DNA of 64,000 nucleotides from Eleftheria terrae. Lineage in GTDB: Bacteria > Pseudomonadota > Gammaproteobacteria > Burkholderiales > Burkholderiaceae_C. The position numbers and the translations under genes were made by a program. A model generated the notes under the pieces. That model did not search any database, was not told the DNA's origin, and saw nothing but the letters and a program-made list of their open reading frames with translations. Shown here in pieces: positions 9,949 through 22,201 of this stretch. How positions within the stretch are numbered: the first letter of the stretch is position 1; every line of letters starts with the position of its first letter. Where the stretch lies: contig NZ_CP106951.1 of NCBI RefSeq assembly GCF_030419005.1, positions 5,022,001 to 5,086,000 on the forward strand. Direction: 5' to 3'.

Positions 9949-10070
9949 GCGGGTTCGCTGCTGCTGCGTGATGCAGGCGGGCGCCGCGGGGTCGCCGCGG
10001 CCCGGGCCTGCCTGCGTTGTTTCCCTGCGGGCGCTGCCGAGGCGCGCTCGCGCCTGCTGAAAGGACAGAG

Positions 10071-11150
10071 ATGAAGATTGCCGTGTTGCCGGGCGATGGC
10101 ATCGGGACCGAGATCGTTGCCGAGGCGGTCAAGGTGCTGCGTGTGCTGGACCTGCCGTTCGAGATGGAAGAGGCCAAGGTGGGCGGTGCCGCCTACGAGG
10201 CGCACGGCCATCCGCTGCCGGAAGCCACCCTCAAGCTGGCCAAGGAGGCCGACGCCGTGCTCTTCGGCGCGGTCGGCGACTGGAAATACGACACGCTGGA
10301 GCGCTCGCTGCGCCCCGAGCAGGCCATCCTGGGCCTGCGCAAGCACCTGCAGCTGTTCGCCAACTTCCGCCCGGCCATTTGCTACGAGGAGCTGACGCAC
10401 GCCTCCAGCCTCAAGCCCGAGCTGGTGGCCGGCCTCGACATCCTGATCATCCGCGAACTCACCGGCGACATCTATTTCGGCCAGCCGCGCGGCCGCCGCG
10501 AGGCGCCGGATGGCGCCTTCGCCGGCCAGCCGGAAGCCTTCGACACCATGCGCTACAGCCGGCCCGAGATCGAGCGCATCGCCCATGTCGCCTTCCAGGC
10601 CGCCCGCAAGCGCAGCAAGAAGGTCACCAGCGTCGACAAGGCCAACGTGCTCGAAACCTTCCAGTTCTGGAAGGAGGTGGTCACCGAGGTGCATGCCCAG
10701 TACCCGGACGTGGCGCTGGAGCACATGTACGTCGACAACGCCGCGATGCAGCTGGTGAAGGCCCCGAAAAAGTTCGATGTGCTGTTCACCGGCAACATGT
10801 TTGGCGACATCCTCAGTGATGAAGCAGCGATGCTCACCGGCTCGATCGGCATGCTGCCGTCGGCCTCGCTGAATGCGCGCGGGCAGGGCCTGTACGAGCC
10901 GAGCCATGGTTCGGCCCCCGACATTGCCGGGCAGGGCATTGCCAACCCGCTCGCCACCATCCTGAGCGCCGCCATGATGTTGCGCTTCAGCCTGAATCAG
11001 CCGGAAGCCGCTGAGCGAATCGACAGGGCCGTGAAAAGCGTACTGGCGCAAGGCTTGCGAACCGCCGATATTTATAGCAATGGCACGACCAAGGTCGGAA
11101 CGAAGGAGATGGGCGACGCTGTGGTCGCCCACTTGAAAGCGCAGGCTTGA
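10071..11150 (+). CDS. leuB: 3-isopropylmalate dehydrogenase
   Basis: NAD-dependent oxidative decarboxylase of leucine synthesis, 359 aa. Visible are [16 protein letters not shown] at the N-terminus, the substrate-binding arginines around [24 protein letters not shown], the catalytic lysine/aspartate regions [13 protein letters not shown] and [16 protein letters not shown], and the NAD-binding [15 protein letters not shown]. The ATG is preceded by AAAGGACAG. It is third in leuCDB. Confidence 0.97.
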   Translation: MKIAVLPGDGIGTEIVAEAVKVLRVLDLPFEMEEAKVGGAAYEAHGHPLPEATLKLAKEADAVLFGAVGDWKYDTLERSLRPEQAILGLRKHLQLFANFRPAICYEELTHASSLKPELVAGLDILIIRELTGDIYFGQPRGRREAPDGAFAGQPEAFDTMRYSRPEIERIAHVAFQAARKRSKKVTSVDKANVLETFQFWKEVVTEVHAQYPDVALEHMYVDNAAMQLVKAPKKFDVLFTGNMFGDILSDEAAMLTGSIGMLPSASLNARGQGLYEPSHGSAPDIAGQGIANPLATILSAAMMLRFSLNQPEAAERIDRAVKSVLAQGLRTADIYSNGTTKVGTKEMGDAVVAHLKAQA

Positions 11151-11271
11151 CCCCACCAAGCGCCCGGGCAGTCCCCGGGCTGCAACGCATGGCATCTGCC
11201 GCAGGTCCCTCCGGGGTGACGATTTCCTGCGGCGGCACGGTGAGACACCGAACAAATACAGGATCAATAAG

Positions 11272-12405
11272 ATGACGACGACTTTGGTTGGACTGGTGGG
11301 TTGGCGCGGTATGGTCGGCTCCGTCCTGATGGACCGCATGCAGCAGGAGGACGACTTCGCGCTGATCGAGCCGGTTTTCTTCAGCACCAGCAACGCCGGC
11401 GGCGCCGCCCCGGCGATGGCCAAGAACGAAACCACGCTCAAGGACGCCTTCGACATCGAGGCCCTCAAGCGCTGCGACATCATCATCACCGCGCAGGGCG
11501 GCGACTACACCACCGAGGTCTTCCCCAAGCTGCGCGCTGCCGGCTGGAAGGGCCACTGGATCGACGCCGCCTCCACCCTGCGCATGAAGGACGACGCGGT
11601 CATCGTGCTCGACCCGGTGAACCTGCCGGTCATCAAGAACGCGCTGGCCCAGGGCGGCCGCAACTGGATCGGTGGCAACTGCACGGTCAGCTGCATGCTG
11701 ATGGGCGTGGGTGCGCTGTACAAGGCCGGCCTGGTCGAGTGGATGAGCACCATGACCTACCAGGCTGCCTCGGGCGGCGGTGCGCAGCACATGCGCGAGC
11801 TGCTGACGCAGTTCGGCACCCTGAACGCGGAAGTTCGCTCGCTGCTGGACGACCCAAAGAGCGCCATCCTTGAGATCGACCGCAAGATCATCGGCAAGCA
11901 GCGCTCGCTCAGCGCGGAGGAAACCGCGAATTTCGGCGTACCGCTGGGCGGCAGCCTGATCCCCTGGATCGACAAGGACCTGGGTGACGGCAGCAGCCGC
12001 GAAGAGTGGAAGGGCGGTGCCGAGACCAACAAGATCCTGGGCATCGGCGACGGCTTCGACACGGCGGGCATCCCGGTGGACGGCTTCTGCGTGCGCATCG
12101 GTGCCATGCGCTGCCACAGTCAAGCGCTCACTTTCAAGCTCAAGAAAGATGTGCCGCTGGCCGATATCGAATCCATGATCGCCAACGACAACGCCTGGGT
12201 CAAAGTGGTGCCGAACACGCGTGAGGCCACCATCCGCGACCTGACACCGGTGGCGGTCACCGGCACGCTGACCATTCCTGTCGGCCGCTTGCGCAAGATG
12301 GCCATGGGCCCCGAGTACCTCGGTGCCTTCACCATCGGCGACCAGTTGCTGTGGGGGGCGGCCGAGCCGCTGCGCCGCATGCTGCGCATCCTGCTCGACG
12401 CCTGA
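11272..12405 (+). CDS. asd: Aspartate-semialdehyde dehydrogenase
   Basis: NADPH-dependent reduction of aspartyl phosphate to the semialdehyde, the branch point to lysine/diaminopimelate, threonine and methionine; 377 aa, the Gram-negative length. The NADP motif is [16 protein letters not shown] at residues 5-20, the catalytic cysteine is in [12 protein letters not shown], and the second catalytic region is [11 protein letters not shown]. It follows leuB by 121 bases that include a small GC hairpin, an arrangement common in Burkholderiales. Confidence 0.97.
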   Translation: MTTTLVGLVGWRGMVGSVLMDRMQQEDDFALIEPVFFSTSNAGGAAPAMAKNETTLKDAFDIEALKRCDIIITAQGGDYTTEVFPKLRAAGWKGHWIDAASTLRMKDDAVIVLDPVNLPVIKNALAQGGRNWIGGNCTVSCMLMGVGALYKAGLVEWMSTMTYQAASGGGAQHMRELLTQFGTLNAEVRSLLDDPKSAILEIDRKIIGKQRSLSAEETANFGVPLGGSLIPWIDKDLGDGSSREEWKGGAETNKILGIGDGFDTAGIPVDGFCVRIGAMRCHSQALTFKLKKDVPLADIESMIANDNAWVKVVPNTREATIRDLTPVAVTGTLTIPVGRLRKMAMGPEYLGAFTIGDQLLWGAAEPLRRMLRILLDA

Positions 12406-12420
12406 GCAGGGCAGGCATGA

Positions 12421-12464
12421 GGGCGTTGTGGCCAAGAGACATGCTACTTTGCGTTACAACGCCC
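12421..12464. repeat. 9-bp perfect inverted repeat between asd and fimV
   Basis: GGGCGTTGT (12421-12429) and ACAACGCCC (12456-12464) are exact reverse complements separated by 26 bases. No T run follows, so it is a weak terminator candidate or a protein-binding site. Confidence 0.4.
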
Positions 12465-12619
12465 TTGCCGGCAAACGAATGTCAGCAATTGCATGAGCTT
12501 GTCAGCGTATCTGCTTGATGTTATTGTAATTTCTGCATTTTTGACTGGCATTCTTGCATGCCAATCTGCTCATAATGAAAGCTTCGCGCGTTCGGCCGCT
12601 TGATCCTTTGGGAGACGCC

Positions 12620-15319
12620 TTGAAACGAAACACACGATCCGTAGGGCGTTTCGCTCTGTCAGGGGTGGCGGCTGCCGCCATGTTCCTCGCGGCCGGCCAG
12701 GCCGCGGCGCTCGGCCTCGGCCGCCTGAACGTCCAGTCGGCGCTGGGCGAGAGCCTGCGGGCCGAGATCGACATCACCAGCATGACGCCGGAGGAAGAGG
12801 GCCAGTTCCGCGCGCGCGTAGCGGCGCCCGACGCCTACCGTGCGGCAGGGGTGGACTACAACGCCGTCCTGCCCGGCACCCAGGTGAGCCTGCAGCGGCG
12901 CCCCGACGGGCGGCCGTTCCTGCGCATCACCAGTGAACGGGTGGTGCAGGAGCCGTTTGTCGACATGATCCTCGAGCTCTCCTGGAGCTCCGGCCGCCTG
13001 GTGCGTGAGTACACGCTGCTGCTCGATCCGCCGGTGACCCGGCAGGCGTCCGGCTCCACCACGGCACCAGCGCTGTCCAGCAGCGATGGTGGCAGCGGCG
13101 CTTCCAGCAGCCGCTCGCGTGCTGCGGCCGCCGCGGCGGCTTCAGAGCCGTCCGCCGCCGCCTCGCGGGCGCCGCGCGCCAGCGAGCGCCGCGCCGAGTC
13201 GGCGCCGGCCCGCAGCAGCGAGCCGGCCCGCACCGCGGGCAGCGAAGCCGGGGAAGACGAATACACGGTGCGGCGTGGCGACACGCTCTACTCCATCGCT
13301 GGCCGCGTGCAGCGCTCCGGCGTCTCGCTCGACCAGATGCTGGTCGCGCTGTATCGCAGCAACCCGAACGCCTTCATTGGCAACAACGCCAACCGCCTGA
13401 AATCGGGTGCGGTGCTGTCGGTGCCGTCCACCGAGCAGGCCCAGTCGGTCTCGACGTCCGAGGCGCGCCAGATCATCCAGGCGCAGAGCGCCGACTTCGC
13501 TGCCTATCGCCAACGCCTGGCCGGTGCGGTGCCGTCGGCCGGCACCGACGAGCCCGGCCGCCAGGCCTCGGGCAAGGTGGACGCGGCGGTCGAGGACCGC
13601 AAGGAAGCCACCAGCCAGACGCCGGACCGCCTGACCCTGAGCAAGGGTGCGCTGGGCGCCAAGGGGGCGCCTTCGACCGAAGACCGCATCGCCAAGGAGC
13701 GCGCCAAACAGGAAGGCGACACCCGTGTTGCGGAGCTGTCCAAGAACCTTCAGGACCTGAAGAGCATCAAGGGCGGCGAGGCTGCTTCCGGCAAGGGCAA
13801 GGCGGGCGCATCCGGCTCACCGGCGCCGGCCGCTGCCGAGACCCCGGTGCCTGGCGTGCAGGTGCCGGCAGCACCTCCGGTCGCGCCGCCGCCGGCACCG
13901 GCTGCCTCGGTCGCCCCCCCGCCGCCCGTGACGGCGCCTGCGCCCGCTTCCGCGCCGGTGGAGCCGCCGGTCGCTGCTTCCGAGCCGGCGCTGACCGCCT
14001 CGGCCGAGGACACCGCATCCGCTGCAGAGGCGGCGCCTCCGGTCGCCAGCGAAGCCGCCTCCGAGCCGGCTCCGGTGCCGGCACCGCCGCCCGCGCCGGC
14101 TGTCCAGCCGGTGGAAGAGCCCGGCCTGATGGCCATGCTGCAGGACAACCTCGCCCTGGTCGGCGGTGGCCTGCTGGCGCTGCTGCTGGGCGGCTTTGCG
14201 CTGTACACCGTGCGCTCCAAGGCGAAGAAGGACAGCGGCGAGACCTCCTTCCTCGAAAGCCGCCTGCAGCCGGATTCCTTCTTCGGTGCCAGTGGCGGCC
14301 AGCGCATTGACACCAAGGACGCCTCCGGTGCACCGTCGTCGCTGAGCTACTCGCTGAGTCAGCTCGACGCCATCGGCGACGTCGATCCGGTCGCCGAGGC
14401 CGACGTGTACCTGGCCTACGGCCGCGACCTGCAGGCCGAGGAGATCCTCAAGGAAGCGATGCGTGCCACGCCGGAGCGCCTGGCCATCCGCACCAAGCTG
14501 CTGGAGGTCTATGCCAAGCGCCGCGACACCAAGGGCTTCGAACTGCTGGCCACCCAGCTGTACAGCCTGACCGGCGGCCAGGGCGAGGACTGGGCCCGGG
14601 CCCAGGAACTGGGCCGCCAGGTGGATCCGGACAACGTGCTGTACCAGCCGGGCGGCGCACCGGCCGATGCCCGTGTGGCAGCGGCCCCGGTGGAGCCGCT
14701 GGGTGCGACGACGATGCCGCATTCGGTGATGCCGCCTGCAGCGGCGCCGCGCCACGATGCGCAGGACTCCGAAGGCCCGGTCGACCTCGACCTCGACCTG
14801 CCGATGTCGCAGCCGCCGGCGGCTGCGCCGATGAGCCTGGACGACACCAAGCCTTTCAGCCCCGCACCGCAGGCCGAACTGCCCGAGTTCGACATGCCCG
14901 ACCTGGAGGTTCCGGCCCCCGCGTCGGCCGGCGTGCGCGACCTGGACATGTCCTTCGACCTGCCGGACCTGCCGCCAGCGGCGGAGCCTGTGCGCCAGCC
15001 GGAGCCCGCCTCGTCCAACAATGCGATGGACTTCAGCCTGGACGATCTCTCGCTCGACCTCAACTCGGTTGACCCGAACGAGACCACCCGCATCCAGGCC
15101 GCGCCCTCGCAGCCGGCCACCTTCGATGAGCTGCCGGACTTCCAGCTGGACGACGTCGGCGACGCCGGCGACCCGTTGGCACGCAAGCTCGAACTGGCGG
15201 AAGAGTTCCGCCAGATCGGCGACCGTGAAGGCGCCCGCGAGCTGCTGCAGGAAGTCGTCACCCGCTCCAGCGGCGCGCTGAAGGCCAAGGCCCAGACCAT
15301 GCTGGAAGAGCTGGCCTGA
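12620..15319 (+). CDS. fimV: FimV-like peptidoglycan-binding protein
   Basis: Inner-membrane protein of 899 aa linked in other bacteria to type IV pili, twitching and cell-pole organisation. Order: signal peptide (to about residue 30, ending near AGQAAA), FimV N-terminal domain starting [21 protein letters not shown], a LysM-type motif ([14 protein letters not shown], about residue 212) for peptidoglycan binding, a long Pro/Ala-rich stretch, one transmembrane helix ([19 protein letters not shown]), an acidic cytoplasmic region rich in LDLDLP-type repeats, and the C-terminal FimV domain ([20 protein letters not shown]). The TTG start at 12620 is chosen because GGGAGA ends 4 bases before it and it opens directly into the signal peptide; an ATG at 12575 is the alternative. 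No pilus genes are nearby. Confidence 0.9.
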   Translation: MKRNTRSVGRFALSGVAAAAMFLAAGQAAALGLGRLNVQSALGESLRAEIDITSMTPEEEGQFRARVAAPDAYRAAGVDYNAVLPGTQVSLQRRPDGRPFLRITSERVVQEPFVDMILELSWSSGRLVREYTLLLDPPVTRQASGSTTAPALSSSDGGSGASSSRSRAAAAAAASEPSAAASRAPRASERRAESAPARSSEPARTAGSEAGEDEYTVRRGDTLYSIAGRVQRSGVSLDQMLVALYRSNPNAFIGNNANRLKSGAVLSVPSTEQAQSVSTSEARQIIQAQSADFAAYRQRLAGAVPSAGTDEPGRQASGKVDAAVEDRKEATSQTPDRLTLSKGALGAKGAPSTEDRIAKERAKQEGDTRVAELSKNLQDLKSIKGGEAASGKGKAGASGSPAPAAAETPVPGVQVPAAPPVAPPPAPAASVAPPPPVTAPAPASAPVEPPVAASEPALTASAEDTASAAEAAPPVASEAASEPAPVPAPPPAPAVQPVEEPGLMAMLQDNLALVGGGLLALLLGGFALYTVRSKAKKDSGETSFLESRLQPDSFFGASGGQRIDTKDASGAPSSLSYSLSQLDAIGDVDPVAEADVYLAYGRDLQAEEILKEAMRATPERLAIRTKLLEVYAKRRDTKGFELLATQLYSLTGGQGEDWARAQELGRQVDPDNVLYQPGGAPADARVAAAPVEPLGATTMPHSVMPPAAAPRHDAQDSEGPVDLDLDLPMSQPPAAAPMSLDDTKPFSPAPQAELPEFDMPDLEVPAPASAGVRDLDMSFDLPDLPPAAEPVRQPEPASSNNAMDFSLDDLSLDLNSVDPNETTRIQAAPSQPATFDELPDFQLDDVGDAGDPLARKLELAEEFRQIGDREGARELLQEVVTRSSGALKAKAQTMLEELA

Positions 15320-16158
15320 ACGAGCCGACCGCCTCCACCGCCGCAGACACCACCGAGGACAGCGATTCCGGCCTGGCCAGGATCGCCCTCGGCGTCACCT
15401 ACCGCGGCACCGGCTACCAGGGCTGGCAAAGCCAGCCTGGTGGCCACACCGTCCAGGACCACCTCGAATCCGCCCTGAGCCGCTTCGCCGGCCAGGGCGT
15501 TCGCACGCTGTGTGCCGGGCGCACCGATGCCGGTGTGCACGGCATCAACCAGGTGGTGCACTTCGATGCGCCGGTCCAGCGCACGCCCTTTTCCTGGGTG
15601 CGAGGCACCAACACCTTCCTGCCGCCCGACATCGCGGTGCAGTGGTGCCAGCCGGTGCCGCGCCACTTCCACGCCCGCAACAGCGCGATCGGGCGACGCT
15701 ACCGCTATGTGCTGCGCGAGGCCGCGGTGCGGCCAGCGCTGGAGACCGGCTTCGCCGGCTGGGTGTTCCGGCCGCTGGATGCCAACCGCATGCGCGAAGC
15801 GGCGGCGCTGCTGATCGGCGAGCACGACTTCAGTGCCTTCCGGTCCTCCGAATGCCAGGCGAAGTCGCCTGTGAAGACGCTGCGCGAAATCAGCATCGAG
15901 CGCCGCGGTGCCTACTGGCGCTTCGAATTCGAGGCCAGCGCCTTCCTGCACCACATGGTGCGCAACCTGATGGGCTGCCTGGTCGCGGTGGGCGCCGGCA
16001 GCCAGTCGGTGGCCTGGCTGGGGGGCGTGCTGGCGTCGCGCGACCGCAAGCTGGCCGCGCCGACCTTCTCGCCCGACGGGCTGTACTTCCTGGGCCCGCG
16101 GTACGATGAGATCTTTGGCCTGCCCGACACCGCGCCTTCGGCCGACTGGCTGCCCTGA
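15316..16158 (+). CDS. truA: tRNA pseudouridine(38-40) synthase
   Basis: Converts uridines 38-40 of the anticodon arm to pseudouridine; 280 aa. The catalytic aspartate is in [10 protein letters not shown], and [20 protein letters not shown] and [11 protein letters not shown] are family signatures. Between the last in-frame stop (15226-15228) and the conserved start region [14 protein letters not shown] there is no ATG, GTG or TTG. The best start is the CTG at 15316, which overlaps the fimV stop (CTGA) and has GGAAGAG five bases upstream. Translation is therefore probably coupled to fimV with a rare CTG start; a sequencing error is the alternative. Confidence 0.9.
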   Translation: MNEPTASTAADTTEDSDSGLARIALGVTYRGTGYQGWQSQPGGHTVQDHLESALSRFAGQGVRTLCAGRTDAGVHGINQVVHFDAPVQRTPFSWVRGTNTFLPPDIAVQWCQPVPRHFHARNSAIGRRYRYVLREAAVRPALETGFAGWVFRPLDANRMREAAALLIGEHDFSAFRSSECQAKSPVKTLREISIERRGAYWRFEFEASAFLHHMVRNLMGCLVAVGAGSQSVAWLGGVLASRDRKLAAPTFSPDGLYFLGPRYDEIFGLPDTAPSADWLP

Positions 16159-16171
16159 GGCGCGGCCCACC

Positions 16172-16819
16172 ATGCACCAACGCACCCGCATCAAGATTTG
16201 TGGTCTGACCCAGGAAGCCGACATCGATGCCGCCGTCGATGCCGGCGCCGACGCGGTGGGCCTGGTCTTCTACCGGCGCAGCCCGCGCCATGTCACGCTG
16301 GAGCGTGCCGTCGCGCTGGCGCGGCGGTTGCCGCCCTTCGTGACGCCGGTGGGGCTCTTCGTCAATGCCGCCCCAGCCGAGGTGGCCGAGGCCTGCGCGG
16401 CCGTGCCGCAGCTGGTGCTGCAGTTCCACGGCGACGAGACGCCCGAAGCCTGCGAGGCGGCCGGCCGTCCCTACTTGCGGGCGGCACGGATGGCCACGGG
16501 CTTCGATTTGCTACACTTTGCCGCTCAATACACCTCCGCCCAGGCGCTGCTGCTGGATGCGCACGTCGAAGGCTACGGGGGTGGCGGAAAGGCATTCGAT
16601 TGGTCACTCATACCACCAAGCGTGCCTCGTCCGGTCGTTTTGTCTGGTGGGTTAACGCCTGCAAACGTGACCGGTGGGGTGATTCAGGTACGGCCCTGGG
16701 CCGTTGACGTCAGCTCCGGCGTGGAGCGCGCCAAGGGCATCAAGGATGCCGACGCGATCCGCCGGTTCTGCGAGGCGGTACGCGAGGCGGATGCCCGCAT
16801 CGCGGCCGCCGGGACCTGA
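16172..16819 (+). CDS. trpF: Phosphoribosylanthranilate isomerase
   Basis: Third enzyme of tryptophan synthesis, a single TIM barrel of 215 aa. The catalytic cysteine is in RIKICGLTQEADI at residues 5-17; VGLVFYRRSPRHV, LQFHGDE, and the phosphate-binding VLSGGLTPANV and VDVSSGVE follow. The ATG at 16172 is preferred to an upstream in-frame start within truA. It begins the trpF-trpB-trpA cluster, 13 bases after truA. Confidence 0.97.
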   Translation: MHQRTRIKICGLTQEADIDAAVDAGADAVGLVFYRRSPRHVTLERAVALARRLPPFVTPVGLFVNAAPAEVAEACAAVPQLVLQFHGDETPEACEAAGRPYLRAARMATGFDLLHFAAQYTSAQALLLDAHVEGYGGGGKAFDWSLIPPSVPRPVVLSGGLTPANVTGGVIQVRPWAVDVSSGVERAKGIKDADAIRRFCEAVREADARIAAAGT

Positions 16820-16843
16820 AGCACCCAACCCTCACCCGAAGCC

Positions 16844-18090
<1,247 letters not shown>

Positions 18091-18094
<4 letters not shown>

Positions 18095-18921
18095 GCCGCA
18101 TCGCCGAGACGTTCCGCCGCCTGGCCGGCGAGGGCCGCAAGGCGCTGATTCCCTACGTCACCGCGGGCGATCCGTATCCCGAGACCACCGTCGAGCTGAT
18201 GCTGGCGCTGGCCGAGTCGGGTGCCGACGTGATCGAGCTGGGCGTGCCGTTTTCCGATCCGATGGCCGACGGCCCGGTGATCCAGCGCGCCTCCGAGCGG
18301 GCGCTGGCCAAGGGCATCGGCATGGCGCAGGTGCTGGACTACGTGCGCGCCTTCCGGGCGCGCAACCAGACCACGCCGCTGGTGCTGATGGGCTACGCCA
18401 ACCCGGTGGAGCGCTACGACCAGCGCCACGGGGCCGATGCCTTCGCCGCCGCGGCCCAGGCCGCGGGCGTCGATGGGGTGCTGGTGGTGGACTACCCGCC
18501 CGAGGAGTGCGAGGACTTCGCGGCCCGGCTGAAGGCCCGCGGGCTGGACCCCATCTTCCTGCTGGCGCCCACCTCGACCGAGCAGCGCATGAAGGACGTC
18601 GGGCGCATCGCCAGCGGCTACGTCTACTATGTCTCGCTGAAGGGCGTGACGGGTGCCGGCCACCTCGACGTCAGCGCGGTGGCCGAGATGGTGCCGCGCA
18701 TCAAGGCGCATGTCGGCGTGCCGGTGGGCGTCGGCTTTGGCATCCGCGACGCTCAGAGCGCCCGCGCGGTCGGCGAGGTCAGCGACGCCGTCGTGATCGG
18801 CTCGCGCCTGGTGCAATTGCTTGAAGAACAACCGCCCGAGAACGTGGCGGCGACGGCAGGGCGGTTCATGGCAGAAATGCGGGCCGCCCTCGACACCCTC
18901 AAGGAAGGAGTGAACGCATGA
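18091..18921 (+). CDS. trpA: Tryptophan synthase alpha chain
   Basis: Releases indole from indole-3-glycerol phosphate, 276 aa. Catalytic glutamate and aspartate lie in [27 protein letters not shown] and [10 protein letters not shown] (phosphate site) are also present. GAAGGAGG is a strong ribosome site ahead of the ATG, which overlaps the trpB stop by four bases. Its own stop overlaps the accD start in the same way. Confidence 0.98.
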
Positions 18922-19790
18922 GTTGGCTTGAAAAACTGCTGCCGCCCAAGATCCAGCAGACCGACCCGGCCGAGCGCCGTTCGGTGCCGGAGGGGCTGTG
19001 GATCAAGTGCCCGTCGTGCGAAACGGTGCTCTACAAGACGGACCTGGAGCAGAACGTCTATGTCTGCCCCAAGTGCGCCCACCATCACCGCATCAGTGCG
19101 CGGGCCCGGCTCGACAAGTTCCTCGATCCCGAGGGCCGCTTCGAGATCGGCCAAGAAGTCATCCCGGTCGACGCGCTGAAGTTCAAGGACAGCAAGAAGT
19201 ACCCGGACCGCCTCAAGGACGCCCTCGAGAACACCGGTGAGACCGATGCGCTGGTGGTGGTCGGTGGGGCGGTGCACAGCATCCCGGTGGTCGCGGCCTG
19301 CTTCGAATTCGACTTCATGGGCGGCTCCATGGGTTCGGTGGTGGGCGAGCGCTTCGTGCGCGGTGTCGAGACCGCCTGCGAGCAGAAGACGCCTTTCATC
19401 TGCTTCACCGCGACCGGCGGCGCCCGCATGCAGGAAGGCCTGCTGAGCCTGATGCAGATGGCCAAGACCAATGCCGCGCTGACCCGCCTGGCCAAGGCGA
19501 AGCTGCCCTACATCAGCGTGCTGACCGATCCGACCATGGGCGGCGTGTCGGCCAGCTTCGCCTTCGTCGGCGACATCGTGATGGCCGAGCCCAAGGCGCT
19601 GATCGGCTTCGCCGGCCCGCGCGTGATCGAGAACACGGTGCGCGAGAAACTGCCGGAAGGCTTCCAGCGCTCGGAGTTCCTGCTGCAGAAGGGCGCGCTC
19701 GACATGATCATCGACCGTCGCGAACTCCGCAGCACCGTCGCCCGTGCGTTGGCCATGCTGCAGCGCCAGCCGGCCGACGCCGTCGCCTGA
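18918..19790 (+). CDS. accD: Acetyl-CoA carboxylase carboxyltransferase subunit beta
   Basis: Beta part of the carboxyltransferase that makes malonyl-CoA for fatty acid synthesis, 290 aa. The four-cysteine zinc ribbon is at residues about 32-54 ([15 protein letters not shown]). Crotonase-fold signatures include [17 protein letters not shown] and [12 protein letters not shown]. The start overlaps the trpA stop (ATGA) with AAGGAG upstream. The trpFBA-accD-folC order is widespread in beta- and gammaproteobacteria. Confidence 0.98.
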   Translation: MSWLEKLLPPKIQQTDPAERRSVPEGLWIKCPSCETVLYKTDLEQNVYVCPKCAHHHRISARARLDKFLDPEGRFEIGQEVIPVDALKFKDSKKYPDRLKDALENTGETDALVVVGGAVHSIPVVAACFEFDFMGGSMGSVVGERFVRGVETACEQKTPFICFTATGGARMQEGLLSLMQMAKTNAALTRLAKAKLPYISVLTDPTMGGVSASFAFVGDIVMAEPKALIGFAGPRVIENTVREKLPEGFQRSEFLLQKGALDMIIDRRELRSTVARALAMLQRQPADAVA

Positions 19791-19846
19791 CGCCAGGCAG
19801 GCGCCTGGCACCCGAGGGGCACGCCGCGCGGCGACGCCCCGCTCCT

Positions 19847-19866
19847 GGGCCGGCAGATGCCGGCCC
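19847..19866 (+). terminator. Possible terminator or attenuating hairpin between accD and folC
   Basis: GGGCCGGC pairs with GCCGGCCC around the four-base loop AGAT and is followed by TTGTCATT. The stem is strong but the T run is poor, so termination is likely partial at best. Confidence 0.4.
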
Positions 19867-19914
19867 TTGTCATTCACGGCTCCAGGGTGTCGCCCGCCCT
19901 GCAACAATCGCGTC

Positions 19915-21261
19915 ATGTCCGACACCCGCCCCACTGCCTCGCCGAACACGCTGGCCGACTGGCTGGCCCATTGCGAGCGCCTGCATCCCGCCACCATCGA
20001 CCTGACGCTGGAGCGGGTACGGGCCGTCGCGCACCGCATGGGCCTGAGCTTCGACTGTCCGGTGTTCACCGTGGCCGGCACCAATGGCAAGGGCTCCACC
20101 TGCGCGATGCTGGAGGCCATCCTGCGGCAGTCGGGCTACCGCACGGGGGTCTACACCTCGCCGCACCTGGTGCATTTCGAGGAACGCTGCCGCATCGATG
20201 CCGAGGTGGTGCAGGCTGAACGGCTGCTGCCGCACTTCGAGGCGGTGGAGCAGGCCCGCGACGGCGCCGCGCTCACCTATTTCGAATTCACCACCCTGGC
20301 CCTCCTGCACCTGCTGTCCCGCTCGGGGCTGGATGCGGTGGTGCTGGAGGTCGGCCTGGGTGGCCGCCTCGACGCGGTCAATGTGGTCGACACCGACTGT
20401 GCCGTCATCACCAGCATCGATCTGGACCACATGGACTTCCTCGGCCCGGACCGCGAGTCCATCGCCCGCGAGAAGGCCGGCATCATGCGCGCCGGCCGCC
20501 CGGCGGTGGTGAGCGACCCGGTGCCGCCGCAAAGCCTGCTCGACCACGCGGCCGCCGTCGGCGCCGACCTGTGGCGCTTCGGCCACGACTTCAACTATGC
20601 CGGCCAGCAAGGCGGTGGTGGCCAGTGGCAGCAATGGTCCTGGGCCGGCCGCAGCAAGCGCTACACGGGGCTGGCCTACCCGGCGTTGCGCGGCGCCAAC
20701 CAGCTGCTCAACGCTTCCGGCGTGCTGGCCGCGCTGGAGGCGCTGCGCGACCGCCTGCCGGTGACGGCCCAGGCGGTGCGCACCGGCCTGGCCCTGGTGG
20801 AGCTGCCGGGCCGCTTCCAGATCGTCCCGGGGCAGCCGACGCTGGTGCTCGACGTCGCGCACAACCCGCATGCCGTCGCGACCCTGGCGCAGAACCTCGA
20901 CCAGATGGGCTACTACCCGCGCACCCTGGCTGTTTTCGGTGCCATGGCCGACAAGGACAGCACCGGTATCCTGCAGCGGCTGCTGCCCCTGGTCGATGCC
21001 TGGCACTTCACCGACTTGCCCACGCCGCGCGCCAGTTCGGCGGCCCAGTTGCACCAGCAGTGGCAGGCCCTGCCGAAGACAGGCGCCGGCGCTGCGAAAA
21101 ATGCCACGGCCCACTGCCATGCCGACCCGATGTCGGCGCTGCAGGCGGCCCTGGAGGGGGCGGACCCCGCTGATAGAATCGTCGTGTTTGGCTCCTTCTA
21201 CACCGTGGGCGGCGTGTTGCAGAACGGCACCCCCCGCCTCGCCGCTAAACACCTCGGCTGA
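19915..21261 (+). CDS. folC: Dihydrofolate synthase / folylpolyglutamate synthase
   Basis: Mur-ligase-family ATPase adding glutamate to dihydropteroate and folates, 448 aa. The P-loop is VAGTNGKGSTCAM at residues about 45-57; YTSPHLVHFEERCRI, ITSIDLDHMDFLG, AREKAGIM and the C-terminal LDVAHNPHAVATL are family signatures. The ATG at 19915 directly precedes the conserved LADWLAHCERLHP region; a longer frame reaching into accD is rejected. Confidence 0.96.
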   Translation: MSDTRPTASPNTLADWLAHCERLHPATIDLTLERVRAVAHRMGLSFDCPVFTVAGTNGKGSTCAMLEAILRQSGYRTGVYTSPHLVHFEERCRIDAEVVQAERLLPHFEAVEQARDGAALTYFEFTTLALLHLLSRSGLDAVVLEVGLGGRLDAVNVVDTDCAVITSIDLDHMDFLGPDRESIAREKAGIMRAGRPAVVSDPVPPQSLLDHAAAVGADLWRFGHDFNYAGQQGGGGQWQQWSWAGRSKRYTGLAYPALRGANQLLNASGVLAALEALRDRLPVTAQAVRTGLALVELPGRFQIVPGQPTLVLDVAHNPHAVATLAQNLDQMGYYPRTLAVFGAMADKDSTGILQRLLPLVDAWHFTDLPTPRASSAAQLHQQWQALPKTGAGAAKNATAHCHADPMSALQAALEGADPADRIVVFGSFYTVGGVLQNGTPRLAAKHLG

Positions 21262-21338
21262 GCCGCCAGCCCTGACCGAACCAAGCTCCCCCGGCCGCGC
21301 CGCCAACGACGCGGCCGCAGCCACTACCTCATAGACGC

Positions 21339-22199
21339 ATGGGTCTGCTCTCCTTCTTCAAGCGTTCCGCCGCGGCGCCCGCCGTCGCTCCGGGCGCCAC
21401 CTCGAACCAGGAGTCGATCGACCAGGCGCGCACCCGTGCACGCCATCGCCTGATCGGCGCGGCGGTGCTGGTCGGCATCGGGGTCATCGGCTTCCCGCTG
21501 GTGTTCGAGACTGAGCCGCGCACCATCCGGGTCGACATCCCGATCGAGATCCCGCGCAAGGACAACGCGCCGCCGTTGGTCGTGCCGGCGCAGCGCCCGG
21601 CCGCCACGGCGCCCAAGCCCGCCGAGGTCATCGACGAGACCGCTGCCGACGCCGGCCGGGAAGTGGCGCCGCCGCCGTCGCGGCCGGTGGCCGAGGAGCG
21701 AGTCGCTGCGGCCACGCCGGCGCCCGCCGCGAAGCCGCCGGCACCGGCACCGGCGCCCGCGCCGGTGCGGCCCGAGCCAAAACCTGAACCGAAGCCAGAA
21801 CCCAAGCCCAAGCCGGAGCCCAGGGCCGAAGTGAAGCCAGAGCCCAAGCCGGCACCGCGCCCGGAGCCGCCCAAGCCGGCGGCCACCGACGCGGCCCGCG
21901 CGCAGGCCTTGCTGGAAGGTCGTGACACCCCGCGCAGCGACGCTCCCAAGCCGGCCGCTGCAGCCGAGAGCGGCCGTTTCATCCTCCAGGTGGGCGCCTA
22001 TGGCGAGACCGCCAGTGCCCGCGAAGCGCGCCAGAAGGTCGAGCGCCTGGGCCTGAAGACCTACACCCAGGTGGTGCAGACGGGTGAGGGGCAGCGCATC
22101 CGCGTGCGCGTCGGCCCCTTCGCCTCGCGCAGCGAGGCGGAGCAGGCTGCGGGCAAGCTGAAGTCGGCCGGCTTGCAGGCCGCCTTGCTGGCACTGTGA
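21339..22199 (+). CDS. SPOR domain-containing cell-division-type protein (DedD-like)
   Basis: Inner-membrane protein of 286 aa: short cytoplasmic part, one transmembrane helix (about 38-54, LIGAAVLVGIGVIGFPLVF), a long Pro/Ala/Lys-Pro-Glu linker (repeated PKPEPKPE-like units at about 145-175), and a C-terminal SPOR domain (FILQVGAYGETASAREARQ ... VRVGPFASRSEAEQAAGKL) that binds denuded septal peptidoglycan. Location between folC and cvpA matches the DedD/SPOR protein of related genomes. I infer a role at the division site. Confidence 0.85.
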   Translation: MGLLSFFKRSAAAPAVAPGATSNQESIDQARTRARHRLIGAAVLVGIGVIGFPLVFETEPRTIRVDIPIEIPRKDNAPPLVVPAQRPAATAPKPAEVIDETAADAGREVAPPPSRPVAEERVAAATPAPAAKPPAPAPAPAPVRPEPKPEPKPEPKPKPEPRAEVKPEPKPAPRPEPPKPAATDAARAQALLEGRDTPRSDAPKPAAAAESGRFILQVGAYGETASAREARQKVERLGLKTYTQVVQTGEGQRIRVRVGPFASRSEAEQAAGKLKSAGLQAALLAL

Positions 22200-22201
22200 C
22201 C

